From positions 124,001 through 188,000 of the forward strand of contig JAJYDC010000003.1 of NCBI GenBank assembly GCA_021777835.1: a stretch of DNA of 64,000 bases, in the 5' to 3' direction. Under the pieces are notes generated by a model that did no database searches, had not been told where the DNA came from, and was given only the letters and a program-made list of their open reading frames with translations. Of the stretch, positions 37,665 to 48,340 are shown piece after piece. The DNA is from Bacteroidota bacterium (GTDB lineage: Bacteria; Bacteroidota; Ignavibacteria; Ignavibacteriales; Ignavibacteriaceae). Each line of letters begins with the position of its first letter. The first letter of the stretch is position 1. The position numbers and the translations under genes were made by a program.

Positions 37665-38140
37665 GTGAAGTAAAATCACTAAATGAATTAATAATTCTTC
37701 GCAAAAAGCTCAAAGAGGAAAATAAGAAAGTGGTTTTTACCAACGGTGTATTTGACCTTATCCATTCTGGGCATGTAGACTATCTTATAAAAGCAAAAGC
37801 ATTGGGCGATGTACTTATTGTCGGAATGAATAGCGATGCTTCCGTAAAAAGAATTAAAGGGAATTCCCGTCCCATTCTCTCTGAAAATGAAAGAGCATTT
37901 ATAATATCAAATCTGAAACCTGTAGATTTTGTAACTGTTTTTGAAGAAGATACTCCTGCAAATTTAATTCAAAACATTATACCTGATGTATTAGTTAAAG
38001 GAGCAGATTGGTCTCTTGATAAAATTGTCGGCCGTGATATTGTCGAAGCAAACGGCGGTGAAGTAAAGGCTATAGAGTTTGTAAATGATCAGTCTACTTC
38101 TAAAATTATAAAGTCAATTTTAGAAAAGTATAAAGCTTAG
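37661..38140 (+). CDS. rfaE2: D-glycero-beta-D-manno-heptose-1-phosphate adenylyltransferase
   Basis: A 159-residue nucleotidyltransferase with the signature VFTNGVFDLIHSGHVDYLIK, containing the HxGH motif, and later VGMNSDASVKRIKG and KGADWSLDKIVG. It converts heptose-1-phosphate and ATP to ADP-heptose and corresponds to the C-terminal half of HldE. It starts four bases before the end of rfaE1. The phosphatase and epimerase of the pathway (gmhB, hldD) are not in this window. Confidence 0.93.
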   Translation: MSEVKSLNELIILRKKLKEENKKVVFTNGVFDLIHSGHVDYLIKAKALGDVLIVGMNSDASVKRIKGNSRPILSENERAFIISNLKPVDFVTVFEEDTPANLIQNIIPDVLVKGADWSLDKIVGRDIVEANGGEVKAIEFVNDQSTSKIIKSILEKYKA

Positions 38141-38271
38141 TATATTTCAATTAGTTAGTTAACTTCTTATATTCCAGCAAGATTGCGTAATCCCTCTGTA
38201 ATTTGCTCTTAGTAAATGCAGAGCTGACGGTAGTCCTTTAATATAATCGCAAAAAAACAACAGATCTAATT

Positions 38272-41200
38272 TTGGCAGAAGAAAAAACAAAAATAAAGAT
38301 AAAACGTTCGCTGTTCCGCAAAATAGTAAACTTCTTTTTGTATACAGGAATAGTACTGCTCGTTATATTATTAATAGCTTTAGGCTTTAGCCAAACATCA
38401 ACCTTTCGCGAATACCTCCGCACTACTGTAATTAAACTTGCAGATAAAAACCTCAATGGTAATCTGAACATAGACAAAATAGACGGCACAATCTTTACTA
38501 CACTTCAAATTAGGAATGTATCTGTTAATATGGGAAGTGATACTTTATTCAAAGCTGAAACAATTTCTTTAAAGGTAAGTCCACTCAGAATTCTGCTTAA
38601 AACTATATACGTAAGAAGCATTGAAGTAAAAAATGCCGACGTGAAGTTTACTAAGGATAGTGCAGGTGTTCTTAATATCGCAAAATTAATTCCACCGACC
38701 CCACCAAGTAAAACACATTCAAAATTCCCGTTTAAAATAGAAGTTGCAGATTTATCTCTAAGCAATGTCAACTTTTCCATGCAGGATTTTAATAAAAAGG
38801 GAAGCAATGAAATATACGGCAATCTCAATACCTCTGATCTAAGACTAAAGGGTATCTACCTTTCTTTAAGCGCAGAAGCAGACATTGCCAATAACGATTT
38901 TAATTTGGACATAAGTCATTTATCCTTCTCTCCAAATTTGAAATATTTTTACTTGAAAGATCTAACAGGAGAGTTCTCTGTAAATGAAAAGGGTATTAAC
39001 GTAAAAGGGCTTAAACTATTGACTGATAATTCAGATTTACAATTATCAGCACAAGTAACAAATTATAATTTATTCGACTCTACCGCCTTTAAGAGAATTG
39101 AACAAGCAGATATAAAGCTAAATCTTGAAGCACCTAAATTTAATTTTGATGATCTGTCTTCATTCGTTACATCTACTAATATATTAAAAGGGACTGTTGC
39201 AGCAGAAATTAAAGCAGATGGAACACCAAAAAGTCTGGATATTGATTTATTAAAGATAGACTATTTAAAATCACATCTTGAGGCAAGAGGAAATATTAGC
39301 GAAATTACCGAGCCTGACGAGATATTCATTCGCACAAGCTTATATAACTCAAGAATCGAACCATCTGATATTCATAGTCTGCTTCCGTCATTGATGAATG
39401 GTCGTTCATTAAATGCACCGCTGATAAATATTGATACATTAAATTATTCTGGAAGACCCAATAATTTCGAAACAACTTTATTTGCAAGAAGCGGCAATGG
39501 AAGTCTTCACCTTAAAGCAGATCTTGATTTACGAAAGAAGGATATAGGCTATAATGTTACTTTAGATTCAAGAAAAATGGACATTACTCCTTACGTAGGT
39601 TTTTCAATTGTTCTTAATTCTAATGTAACATTAAAAGGCTACGGGCTAAGCCCTGAGACATTAAATGCCTCTGCGAAAATTACAGCAGGTGGTTCAATAA
39701 TAAATGGCAAGAAATTAGATACACTAGATCTTTCCGCAGATGCTAAGAACAAAAAGATAAAGTTTGGAATATATGTCGGGCATAATTATTCAATTGCTTC
39801 TTTTGCAGGCACATTTGATATGACCAAGAAGAATGACCCTGCTTATGAAGTATCCGGATTTGTCAAAGATCTAAACCTTGAGGACTATGTTGCCGATTCA
39901 TCTTTCAAGAGCAAACTTAATTTCACAATAGATGCTTCTGGAGATAATTTTGATTTAGATAAGGCTAATCTTTTTCTTGACTTGAACGTCAATAATTCTA
40001 CAATACAAGGCAACAGGTTAGACAGCACCAGAGCGATAGTAGATATCAGAAGCAACGATAACGGCGAAAGAATTATTAACCTTGTCTCGGATTTAGCAGA
40101 CGTTACGTTTCAAGGAAAGTTTTCAATTAAGCAAACCTTGAGTTTATTAAGTAGTCAGTCTGGTTTGATTGCTAAAGAAGTTAAATACAAGCTAAACGAA
40201 ATTTTTCAACCACAAAACAATTTCAGTAAACAAGTTCAAACAGGAATTTCAATTCCTATAAATAAAAATGTCAATACGCCAGTTTATTCAAACACGGATA
40301 TAAAGTATCAAGTTGAATTCAAAAGCTTTGCCCTTCTTTCGCTTTTTATGAATAATAACCATTTAAGTCTTAGCGGAAGCCTAAATGGTGAAATAAAGAA
40401 CAACCCTGATAGTATTTATGTATCACTCGCCGCTAACTTCGACTACATTAAATTCTGGAACGACAAGGATGTTTTCTTTACATCAGGACTGAATTTGAAT
40501 GTAAATCTGACAAATAATCTTATGGCACAATCTCTTAGTAATATAAAAGCAAATGTGTCGCTTAGTGCAGGAAGAATTTTCTCCGGCTCAGATATTCGTA
40601 ATCTAATATTCAAATTTAATTTACTTAATGAAGTTGCAGACTTGCGATTCGCAGCAAGTATCCAAAATCAAATTGATGTGCGCTTAGCCGGAAGAATAGA
40701 CTTTCCTGGTAATATCCTGCAAGCGGATTTTGATAGCCTGTTAGTGACTTATAATCAATTTACCCTTCAAAACAAAAAGAAAATGTCTATAGTATATTCT
40801 CAGGATAGAATTGATGTTAAGAATTTTACTCTGCAAAGAGATACTTCACTTATAGATATTGAAGGATTTCTCTCACGAACCGGTGATCAAAATTTGAGTA
40901 TATCAATATCAAAACTCAGCGGTTTTGATATCGGAACTAGTCTATTCAATCTGGATCCTGCAAATGACCTTGATGCAAACTTAAACTTATTAGCGAAAAT
41001 CACCGGCAATTTCTCAGCTCCGGTAATGACTATAAATTTTGTTGCTAATAATATCTCGTATAAGGATCAGGAATTTGGATTTCTGAAAAGTAAATTTAAT
41101 TATGCGGATAAAAACTTAAATGTTAATCTAAAATTTCTAGACTCTACTTCGAATGAAGCGAAACCTACTCTGTTTCTGACAGGAGATGTTCCTATTGATC

Positions 41201-42777
41201 TTGCTTTTACAGGCGTTAGTGAAAGAATGGTAAAATCGAAGGAGATGGACTTAATGCTTGCAGCTAATAATTTTAACTTATCAGCTTTAGGCAACATAAT
41301 TCCAAAAGTAAGTAAGTTAAGAGGAACATTTAACGCTGGACTAAAACTTACGGGAACTTTAAACGACCCTATACCGAAAGGTCAGTTAGCAATTACAAAT
41401 GCAGGTTTTCTTTTAGGGGCTAATAACCTTGACTATAATGCCGGTTTGAAGATCAGCATCGACAACAAGTTCCTTTCAGTGGACAGCTTATCGATTGCAA
41501 ATAGTCCTGATACTAAAAACGGAGGTACAATACGCGGTAATGGGAAGGCCACCTTAAATAAATTTAGCATAGAATCTTCACAATTCAAGATTAATGGCAA
41601 CCTAAAAGTTTTAAGCGAAGACTCTAAGTCAGTAAGTCCCGCAGTATACGGTGAACTTGTAATAGCTACAAACGGTGACATTTCATTTACTGCAGATTCT
41701 ACCGGAGAGTTTTTATCCGCGCCAATCATAATACAGAATGCGCAGCTTACTTTTCCTCCAGTTCAATCAGGATACCAAAATTCTTCAAGTAATTTCATAT
41801 ACCGTTATATAGTAGATTCAACAAAAACAAATAAAAAAGAAATTGATTTTGAGAACTTGGTAAAACTTTCGCAAGCGCATAATGCAGGAAAGAGAATTCG
41901 ATCTGCTAAAAAAAGTTATTTTAATTATAGTATAAATGTAGAAGTTCAAAAGGAAGCTACATTTAAGTTTATAATTTCTAAAGAACTTAATCAAAGCCTG
42001 ACTGCATTATTAAAAGGAAATTTTCAGTATGAAAATATTAATGGAATGACAAATGCACAAGGTGAATTAAGTTTGCTAGATGGATCAAACCTTGAATTCT
42101 TAAAAACTTTCGATGCAACCGGAACAATTAGGTTTGAAAGCGAACTAAGTAATCCTTACCTTGATGTAGTTGCAACCTATATGAATTATTATATTCCTCC
42201 TTCAGCGCCTAATACAGAAGAAAAGGTAGCGGTGAAGGTTAAGCTGAAGGGTCCATTAAAAGACCTTTCTAAGAATTTCATTCAGGATAAAAATAACATC
42301 TCAGTCTATGTCGGCTCTGATAATATAAATAATGACGTATCTGATCCTACAAAAGATGTTTCGGATGCAGTAATGTTTATATTGCAGGGACAGTTTGTCG
42401 CAGATATGACGCCTCAGCAGCAGTCAACGGCATTAAGGCAATCGGGGGCTATAACAGGAACAGCCACTTCATTAGCCGGCTCTTTGTTAGGAGGGTTCTT
42501 AAATCATTATCTTGGAGATTATGTTAAAGGTGTTGAGCTAAGAAATGTCGGCACTACTACGAAGTTTAATTTAGTAGGCAAAATTAAAGATATAAAATAT
42601 ACAATTGGCGGATCTACAGACGTATTTCAGGATTTAAGCCAAGCTAATTTCAAAATAGAATATCCGCTATATCAAAGTTTACTTTTAAAGTTAGAGAGAA
42701 AAGACGCAATAACGCAAACTACTATTTCAAGTGAGATGGTAAACGAGATTGGATTACAATATAAATTTGAGTTTTAA
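38272..42777 (+). CDS. tamB: Translocation and assembly module protein TamB
   Basis: A 1501-residue protein anchored by one N-terminal membrane helix (FFLYTGIVLLVILLIALGF, residues 17-35). The long beta-taco/AsmA-like body has repeated strands (VKNADVKFTKDSAGVLNIAK, LSLSNVNFSMQDF), and the C-terminal TamB (DUF490) domain includes LEFLKTFDATGTIRFESELS, NPYLDVVATY and DVSDAVMFILQGQF, ending DAITQTTISSEMV...LQYKFEF. TamB bridges inner and outer membranes and moves lipids or assists barrel assembly. The only plausible start is a TTG at 38272; no ATG occurs before the conserved region. The last base is shared with the start of the RNase R gene. Confidence 0.88.
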   Translation: MAEEKTKIKIKRSLFRKIVNFFLYTGIVLLVILLIALGFSQTSTFREYLRTTVIKLADKNLNGNLNIDKIDGTIFTTLQIRNVSVNMGSDTLFKAETISLKVSPLRILLKTIYVRSIEVKNADVKFTKDSAGVLNIAKLIPPTPPSKTHSKFPFKIEVADLSLSNVNFSMQDFNKKGSNEIYGNLNTSDLRLKGIYLSLSAEADIANNDFNLDISHLSFSPNLKYFYLKDLTGEFSVNEKGINVKGLKLLTDNSDLQLSAQVTNYNLFDSTAFKRIEQADIKLNLEAPKFNFDDLSSFVTSTNILKGTVAAEIKADGTPKSLDIDLLKIDYLKSHLEARGNISEITEPDEIFIRTSLYNSRIEPSDIHSLLPSLMNGRSLNAPLINIDTLNYSGRPNNFETTLFARSGNGSLHLKADLDLRKKDIGYNVTLDSRKMDITPYVGFSIVLNSNVTLKGYGLSPETLNASAKITAGGSIINGKKLDTLDLSADAKNKKIKFGIYVGHNYSIASFAGTFDMTKKNDPAYEVSGFVKDLNLEDYVADSSFKSKLNFTIDASGDNFDLDKANLFLDLNVNNSTIQGNRLDSTRAIVDIRSNDNGERIINLVSDLADVTFQGKFSIKQTLSLLSSQSGLIAKEVKYKLNEIFQPQNNFSKQVQTGISIPINKNVNTPVYSNTDIKYQVEFKSFALLSLFMNNNHLSLSGSLNGEIKNNPDSIYVSLAANFDYIKFWNDKDVFFTSGLNLNVNLTNNLMAQSLSNIKANVSLSAGRIFSGSDIRNLIFKFNLLNEVADLRFAASIQNQIDVRLAGRIDFPGNILQADFDSLLVTYNQFTLQNKKKMSIVYSQDRIDVKNFTLQRDTSLIDIEGFLSRTGDQNLSISISKLSGFDIGTSLFNLDPANDLDANLNLLAKITGNFSAPVMTINFVANNISYKDQEFGFLKSKFNYADKNLNVNLKFLDSTSNEAKPTLFLTGDVPIDLAFTGVSERMVKSKEMDLMLAANNFNLSALGNIIPKVSKLRGTFNAGLKLTGTLNDPIPKGQLAITNAGFLLGANNLDYNAGLKISIDNKFLSVDSLSIANSPDTKNGGTIRGNGKATLNKFSIESSQFKINGNLKVLSEDSKSVSPAVYGELVIATNGDISFTADSTGEFLSAPIIIQNAQLTFPPVQSGYQNSSSNFIYRYIVDSTKTNKKEIDFENLVKLSQAHNAGKRIRSAKKSYFNYSINVEVQKEATFKFIISKELNQSLTALLKGNFQYENINGMTNAQGELSLLDGSNLEFLKTFDATGTIRFESELSNPYLDVVATYMNYYIPPSAPNTEEKVAVKVKLKGPLKDLSKNFIQDKNNISVYVGSDNINNDVSDPTKDVSDAVMFILQGQFVADMTPQQQSTALRQSGAITGTATSLAGSLLGGFLNHYLGDYVKGVELRNVGTTTKFNLVGKIKDIKYTIGGSTDVFQDLSQANFKIEYPLYQSLLLKLERKDAITQTTISSEMVNEIGLQYKFEF

Positions 42778-44873
42778 TGAAAAAGAAAATAATATCATTC
42801 TTTAAGAAAAATCCCGGAAGAGATTTTAAGAGCAAGGAAATAGCAAAGAAACTTGATCTTACTTCAGATCACGAATATGAGGCGCTTAAATCAACTTTGT
42901 ATAGTTTATTTGAAGAAGGAGTTCTTTTAAGAACAGGAAAAAATTACAGGCTTAACCGTGTCCCTTCATCAAACATGGTTAAGGGCGAACTTCAAATAGT
43001 TAATGGAGGATTTGGATTTGTCTTGGTTAAGGACTCCAAAATGGGAGACATATTTGTATCTTCACGCAACATGGGAACTGCATTTAACGGCGATACAGTA
43101 GAGGTATCATTATTTGCGAATCAAAAGGGTAAGAATATTGAAGGACAAATTATAAACGTAATTAAACGGAACAAAGAAGAAATTGTCGGTACACTTCATA
43201 AATCAAAATCATTTTATTTTGTAAAACCGGATGATACTTCATTTCATAGAGACATTTATATTGATAAGGAAGAGCTAGCCGGTGCAATAGAAGGTGATAA
43301 GGTAATTGCAGGTAAGATTAATTGGGATTCTTCAATGATGAACCCGGAAGGAAGAATTATTGAAGTCCTTGGGAAGTCAGGCTCATTTGATACTGAAGTA
43401 GCTTCAATTGCAAAAGAGTTTGAGCTGCCTTATAAATTTACAAATAAAGTACTTGATGAGGCTGAAAAGATAGAAGAAAAAATATCAGAAGATGAAATTC
43501 GCAAAAGACTAGATTATAGGGACAAGGTTGTCTTTACAATCGATCCTGAGGACGCAAAGGATTTTGATGATGCACTATCAATCGAAGAATTAGAGAATGG
43601 AAATATTTCTATAGGAGTTCATATTGCGGATGTAAGTCATTATGTGCAGTATAATTCTGAAATTGACGGCTCGGCATTTAACAGGGGTAATAGCGTTTAT
43701 CTGGTGGGTAGAGTGATTCCTATGCTTCCCGAGAAACTTTCAAACAATATATGTTCCTTAGTCCCAAATAGAGAAAGATTAACGTATTCTGTTATCGTCG
43801 AATTGACTAAAAGAGGAAAGCTAGTTAATTATGAAATTAAAAAAAGTGTTATTAATAGTAAAAGACGATTTACTTATGATGAAGTACAAGATATAATTGA
43901 ATCAGGATCGGGGGATTTTTATAATGAAATTCTGAAGCTGAACAGGCTTGCGGAAATTCTAAGGAAAAAAAGACTTAAAGAGGGAAGCATAGAATTTTCG
44001 ACACCTGAAGTGAAATTTGTTCTTGATGAAAACGGAAATCCCACCCGCATATATAGGAAGGAAATAAAGCAAAGCAATATGCTGGTAGAAGAATTTATGC
44101 TGCTTGCCAATCAATTAACAGCAAAACATATAGCAGCACCGGAAAAAGGCGAACCGAAGCCTTTTATATACAGGGTCCATGATTTACCTGATAATGAGAA
44201 AATAATTGAATTTGGTAAATTCGTTAAATCACTTGGATACACATTTAACCCGTCTGCTTCATCTAAATCAAATCAATTCCAGGCACTGATTGAAGAAGTT
44301 AAAGGAAGTCAAGAAGAAGTCTTAATAAATGAACTTGCTATTCGTTCAATGGCAAAAGCAATATATTCTGCAAAAAATATTGGACACTATGGTCTTGGTT
44401 TTAAATATTATACACATTTCACCTCTCCCATTCGGAGATACTCTGATTTGATAGTGCACAGATTACTTTATAAATATATTGAATCAAAATCTGCAGTTCA
44501 TTATAATCAATCTCAGCTTGAAGAAATTAGCGAGCACATTTCTGCATGTGAGCGAAATGCAGTTGATGCTGAAAGGCTATCTGTTAAAATTAAGCAAATA
44601 GAATATCTGCAAAATCATATTGGGGATGAATTTGAAGCCTTAATTTCCGGCATTACACATTTTGGAATCTTTGTAAAAATTTCAAATATTCTGGCTGAGG
44701 GATTAATTAGGCTGCGTGATTTAGAGGGGGATTTTTATGTATACGATGAAAAAAAATATGCTTTAATTGGAAAAAGAACTAAGAAACAATTTCGACTTGG
44801 TGATAAAATTAGCGTAAGGCTTATCAGAGCTGATATGGAGAAATTAGAATTGGATTTTATCATTATAGAATAA
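42777..44873 (+). CDS. rnr: Ribonuclease R
   Basis: A 698-residue 3'-5' exoribonuclease. Domains: N-terminal winged helix (KNPGRDFKSKEIAKKLDL), cold-shock domains (GELQIVNGGFGFVLVKD), RNB catalytic domain with TIDPEDAKDFDDALSIEEL (the metal-binding Asp cluster), VRVIPMLPEKLSNNICSL-like segment, and HFTSPIRRYSDLIVHRLL. A C-terminal S1 domain follows (FEALISGITHFGIFVKIS). It degrades structured RNA. The start overlaps the tamB stop (TAATG), indicating translational coupling. The short C-terminus lacks the Lys-rich tail of E. coli RNase R. Confidence 0.95.
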   Translation: MKKKIISFFKKNPGRDFKSKEIAKKLDLTSDHEYEALKSTLYSLFEEGVLLRTGKNYRLNRVPSSNMVKGELQIVNGGFGFVLVKDSKMGDIFVSSRNMGTAFNGDTVEVSLFANQKGKNIEGQIINVIKRNKEEIVGTLHKSKSFYFVKPDDTSFHRDIYIDKEELAGAIEGDKVIAGKINWDSSMMNPEGRIIEVLGKSGSFDTEVASIAKEFELPYKFTNKVLDEAEKIEEKISEDEIRKRLDYRDKVVFTIDPEDAKDFDDALSIEELENGNISIGVHIADVSHYVQYNSEIDGSAFNRGNSVYLVGRVIPMLPEKLSNNICSLVPNRERLTYSVIVELTKRGKLVNYEIKKSVINSKRRFTYDEVQDIIESGSGDFYNEILKLNRLAEILRKKRLKEGSIEFSTPEVKFVLDENGNPTRIYRKEIKQSNMLVEEFMLLANQLTAKHIAAPEKGEPKPFIYRVHDLPDNEKIIEFGKFVKSLGYTFNPSASSKSNQFQALIEEVKGSQEEVLINELAIRSMAKAIYSAKNIGHYGLGFKYYTHFTSPIRRYSDLIVHRLLYKYIESKSAVHYNQSQLEEISEHISACERNAVDAERLSVKIKQIEYLQNHIGDEFEALISGITHFGIFVKISNILAEGLIRLRDLEGDFYVYDEKKYALIGKRTKKQFRLGDKISVRLIRADMEKLELDFIIIE

Positions 44874-44888
44874 AACCGTGAAAGAATT

Positions 44889-47800
44889 ATGCGTGAATTT
44901 TTAATTCGAATAGGCATACTCCTATTTTTAATTCAGATTTCAGTACTTGCTCAATTCGGGCAGAATAAAGTTCAGTATAAAGATTTCTCGTGGTACTATA
45001 TTCAAACTGATAATTTTGATATTTATTTTTCAGGAAAGGGTACAAAACTAGCAGAGTTTGCTTCCAAATCCGCCGAAGAATCACTTAAGGAAATTGAATC
45101 AAGTTTTAGATATAAAATTAATAATCGAATCACTATTGTAATCTATAATTCAACAAATGATTTTCAAGAAACAAACATAACTGACCAATATTTAAGTGAG
45201 GGTATAGAAGGCTTCACAGAAATTTTTAAGAACCGTGTAGTTGTGCAATTTATGGGGTCATATCCTGATTTCGAACACCTAATTCATCACGAGCTAACAC
45301 ATGCTGTAATGAATGACATGTTTTACGGTGGCTCATTACAAAATATAATAACAAACAATATTTCATTAAGTCTCCCGCAGTGGTTTAGCGAAGGCATGGC
45401 TGAATACCAATCTTTGTATTGGGATGTAAATACGGATATGTTTATGCGTGATGCGGTAGTAAATGAAATCCTCCCGAACATTGACCAACTTCAAGGCTAT
45501 ATAGCTTATCGCGGCGGCGAATCTATCTTTCATTATATTGCTGAAAAATATGGCAAAGAAAAAATTGGCGAACTTGTAAATAAAGTAAAGACGACGGGCA
45601 ATCTTGAGGAGGGGTTTAAAGCTACAACCGGACTTTCCTTAAAAGACTTTAACGAAAGATGGAAGAAAAACCTAAAGAAAATTTATTGGCCGGATATTAC
45701 TTTAAGAAAAGAACCTGATGATTTTGCGAAAAGGCTAACTGATCCGGAAAAGGGAGGTGGCTTTTATAATACGAGTCCTTCTATCTCACCACAAGGAGAT
45801 AAGATTGCATTTATTTCAAACCGGAATTATTATTTCGATGTGCTGATAATGAATGCTATTGATGGGACTATTATTAAACGCCTGATTAAAGGAAACCGTT
45901 CGGCAGATTTTGAACAACTCAATGTTGTAACCCCAGGTTTAAGCTGGTCACCCGATGAAAGTAAAATAGCTCTATCAGCAAAAGCAGACGGCAATGATAT
46001 TATATACATTATAGATATAAATTCAGAAGATAAAGAGACTATTCCGGTAAAACTCGATGGAATCAAGAGCCTAAGCTGGTCGCCAAATGGGAAATATTTA
46101 GCCTTTATTGGGCACACGCCATACGAATCGGATATTTATTTATACAATTTTGAAGCTAAAAAATTTTCGAATCTAACTAAAGATACTTTTACGGATAACG
46201 ACCCAGCTTGGTCGCCTGATAGCAAGAAAATATTTTTTTCTTCAGATAGAGGGAACTACTTATCTTCCGAGACAGTGCCTGATACTTTTAAGGTTTATAA
46301 TTATAAAAACTCACAATTGGATATTTACTCAGTCGATATAAATTCCGACAGGATTGAGCGAATAACAGATATGCCTTATAGTAATGAAACTTCACCGGTC
46401 GTTGATCCTACAGGTGAACAAATATTATTTATTTCCGACGTAAATGGGATTAACAATATTTACAAGCAAAGAATTGAATTAGCAAAATCTGATTCGGTAA
46501 AAAATATATATCAGTTATTGGCACGTCCAGTTACTAATTCTTTAAATGGGCTTTTCCAGCTTTCTTTGTCTAAAGATGGAAAGAAGCTTGTTTTTTCATC
46601 ACTGTTTAAGTCATCATATAACCTTTTTTTGATGAATAATCCATTTGAAATTACTCTTGACACTAACAAATTAGCTCCAACAGTTTATGAATCTGAGCTA
46701 ATTAAAGATAGATCAAATGAAAGATTTGTTAATAAGAATATTAAAGAAGTTGAGTTAAAAAAAGAAACGTCAGATGTTAATGTGAAAAGTGTTGCAGATA
46801 CAACCAATGTTTATGGAGACTCGGTTCAAATTGATTTTAATAATTACATCTTTGGCAATAAGAATGATATTAAATCAGATACATTATTATCACAAAGTGA
46901 TAACTTAAAGCTTACAGATAACCTTGATAAAAATGGGAACTACAAAGTTAATCGTTACAAAATAACTTTTTCTCCTGATATAGTTTATGCTAATGCAGGG
47001 TACAGTTCGCTTTTTGGTTTGTTAGGAACAACGGTTCTATCATTTAGCGATGTTTTAGGAAACTATAGACTTATTGCACAAACTAGCCTTCAAATTGATT
47101 TAAAGAATAGTGACTACGGTTTAGCTTATTACCACTTATCGTCGAGATTGAATTATGGAGTTGAGGGATTCCATATGGCAAGATTTGCATACCTGTCGGG
47201 ACTTTATGGATCAAATTTATTTCGGTTCAGAAATTATGGAGGAACAATTTCATTAAGCTATCCATTGAATAAATTTTACCGCCTACAGGGAGGGTTAAGT
47301 TTACTTAATGTATCAATGGAAAATCTTGATAATCCAATTGATCCAATACAAAAGGCAACTTTCATTATTCCTGCGTTAAGTTTTATCCATGATAATTCCT
47401 TGTGGGGATATACTTCACCAATAGATGGAACAAGGTACAGATTTGATATTATGGGTAATCCAGGCTTAACTGGAAGCTCGTTAAATTTTTATTCCTTTCT
47501 TGGAGATTACAGAACATATTTTAGATTTTTCACAGATTATTCATTTGCATTTAGATTCTCCGGAGGATATTCCGGCGGTAACAATCCTCAAAGATTTTTC
47601 ATAGGCGGAATTGATAATTGGATTAATCGAAGTTTTGCGACTGTGGATATTCCTCTAAATTCACCGTCGGATTTTGCTTTTTTAACAGCGGCGCTTCCAT
47701 TAAGAGGCTATGATTATGCTCAAGAGATTGGATCGAAGTATGGGCTTATGAACTTGGAATTGAGATTTCCACTAATAAGATATTTGGTCACTGGTCCGCT

Positions 47801-48056
47801 TCCAATATTGTTTAGCAATATAATGGGAGTCGCTTTTTTTGATGCGGGAGCCGCATGGAGTAAAAATAAAGGATTAAAGTTGTTTCAAAGAGATTCGGTA
47901 AATGGATTTCATTCTCAAGATTTATTGACTGGAATGGGGTTTGGCGCAAGGATATACTTTCTGTATTTCCTTGTTAGATTTGATATTGCGTGGGCTTACA
48001 ATTATAACACCTTCTCTTCCCCTAAATTTTATGTTTCACTTGGTACAGACTTTTAA
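44889..48056 (+). CDS. Fusion of HExxH peptidase, TolB-like propeller and Omp85-type barrel
   Basis: A 1055-residue exported protein. A signal peptide is followed by a gluzincin-like domain with HHELTHAVMND (His134, Glu135, His138) and WFSEGMAEY, where Glu168 fits the third zinc ligand. Residues about 285-590 contain PD40/TolB propeller units: SPSISPQGDKIAFISNRNY, GLSWSPDESKIALSAKADG, SLSWSPNGKYLAFIGHTP, DPAWSPDSKKIFFSSDRG. The last 370 residues are beta-barrel-like and end like a surface-antigen/BamA barrel (GVAFFDAGAAW, GMGFGARIYFLYFLVRFDIA), with no POTRA domains. It starts 15 bp after rnr, apparently in the tamB operon. An outer-membrane quality-control or assembly role is inferred. Confidence 0.8.
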   Translation: MREFLIRIGILLFLIQISVLAQFGQNKVQYKDFSWYYIQTDNFDIYFSGKGTKLAEFASKSAEESLKEIESSFRYKINNRITIVIYNSTNDFQETNITDQYLSEGIEGFTEIFKNRVVVQFMGSYPDFEHLIHHELTHAVMNDMFYGGSLQNIITNNISLSLPQWFSEGMAEYQSLYWDVNTDMFMRDAVVNEILPNIDQLQGYIAYRGGESIFHYIAEKYGKEKIGELVNKVKTTGNLEEGFKATTGLSLKDFNERWKKNLKKIYWPDITLRKEPDDFAKRLTDPEKGGGFYNTSPSISPQGDKIAFISNRNYYFDVLIMNAIDGTIIKRLIKGNRSADFEQLNVVTPGLSWSPDESKIALSAKADGNDIIYIIDINSEDKETIPVKLDGIKSLSWSPNGKYLAFIGHTPYESDIYLYNFEAKKFSNLTKDTFTDNDPAWSPDSKKIFFSSDRGNYLSSETVPDTFKVYNYKNSQLDIYSVDINSDRIERITDMPYSNETSPVVDPTGEQILFISDVNGINNIYKQRIELAKSDSVKNIYQLLARPVTNSLNGLFQLSLSKDGKKLVFSSLFKSSYNLFLMNNPFEITLDTNKLAPTVYESELIKDRSNERFVNKNIKEVELKKETSDVNVKSVADTTNVYGDSVQIDFNNYIFGNKNDIKSDTLLSQSDNLKLTDNLDKNGNYKVNRYKITFSPDIVYANAGYSSLFGLLGTTVLSFSDVLGNYRLIAQTSLQIDLKNSDYGLAYYHLSSRLNYGVEGFHMARFAYLSGLYGSNLFRFRNYGGTISLSYPLNKFYRLQGGLSLLNVSMENLDNPIDPIQKATFIIPALSFIHDNSLWGYTSPIDGTRYRFDIMGNPGLTGSSLNFYSFLGDYRTYFRFFTDYSFAFRFSGGYSGGNNPQRFFIGGIDNWINRSFATVDIPLNSPSDFAFLTAALPLRGYDYAQEIGSKYGLMNLELRFPLIRYLVTGPLPILFSNIMGVAFFDAGAAWSKNKGLKLFQRDSVNGFHSQDLLTGMGFGARIYFLYFLVRFDIAWAYNYNTFSSPKFYVSLGTDF

Positions 48057-48112
48057 AGAAAAACTGCCGTTCTTTATAACTTAAAAATAAGGAATTAAAT
48101 AATAAAAAGTCC

Positions 48113-48340
48113 TTATTTAGCAGGCTTAACATCTGATTTCTTAGCACTCTTTTGCGGTGAATTTTTATAATCCGTTTGGTAAAATCCCGTACCCTTAAAT
48201 ATTGGTCCGGCTCCAGTCCCAATTAACCTCTTTACGTTTCCGTTACATTTTGGGCATACATTTATAGGATCATCGTTCATTTTTTGAAACATTTCAAATG
48301 TATAACCACAAACATTGCACTTATAATCATACGTAGGCAT
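48113..48340 (-). CDS. FmdB family zinc-ribbon regulatory protein
   Basis: A 75-residue protein beginning MPTYDYKCNVCGYTFEMFQK, followed by CPKCNGNVKRLIGTGAGPIF and FKGTGFYQTDYK. The two CxxC pairs form the FmdB/CxxC_CXXC_SSSS zinc ribbon, and FKGxGFYxTDY is the family signature; the tail is Lys/Ser-rich. The family is widespread and its function is largely unknown. The ATG at 48340 follows GAGG; the longer frame to 48352 adds MRLF without support. It ends inside an AT-rich inverted repeat (48085-48118) shared with the convergent barrel gene. Confidence 0.88.
   Translation of the reverse strand: MPTYDYKCNVCGYTFEMFQKMNDDPINVCPKCNGNVKRLIGTGAGPIFKGTGFYQTDYKNSPQKSAKKSDVKPAK

Noticed and set aside
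48085-48118. Hairpin AAATAAGGA / TCCTTATTT as a terminator
   Set aside because: The loop is 16 bases, the stem is AT-rich and it overlaps the FmdB stop, so support is too weak for a separate entry.
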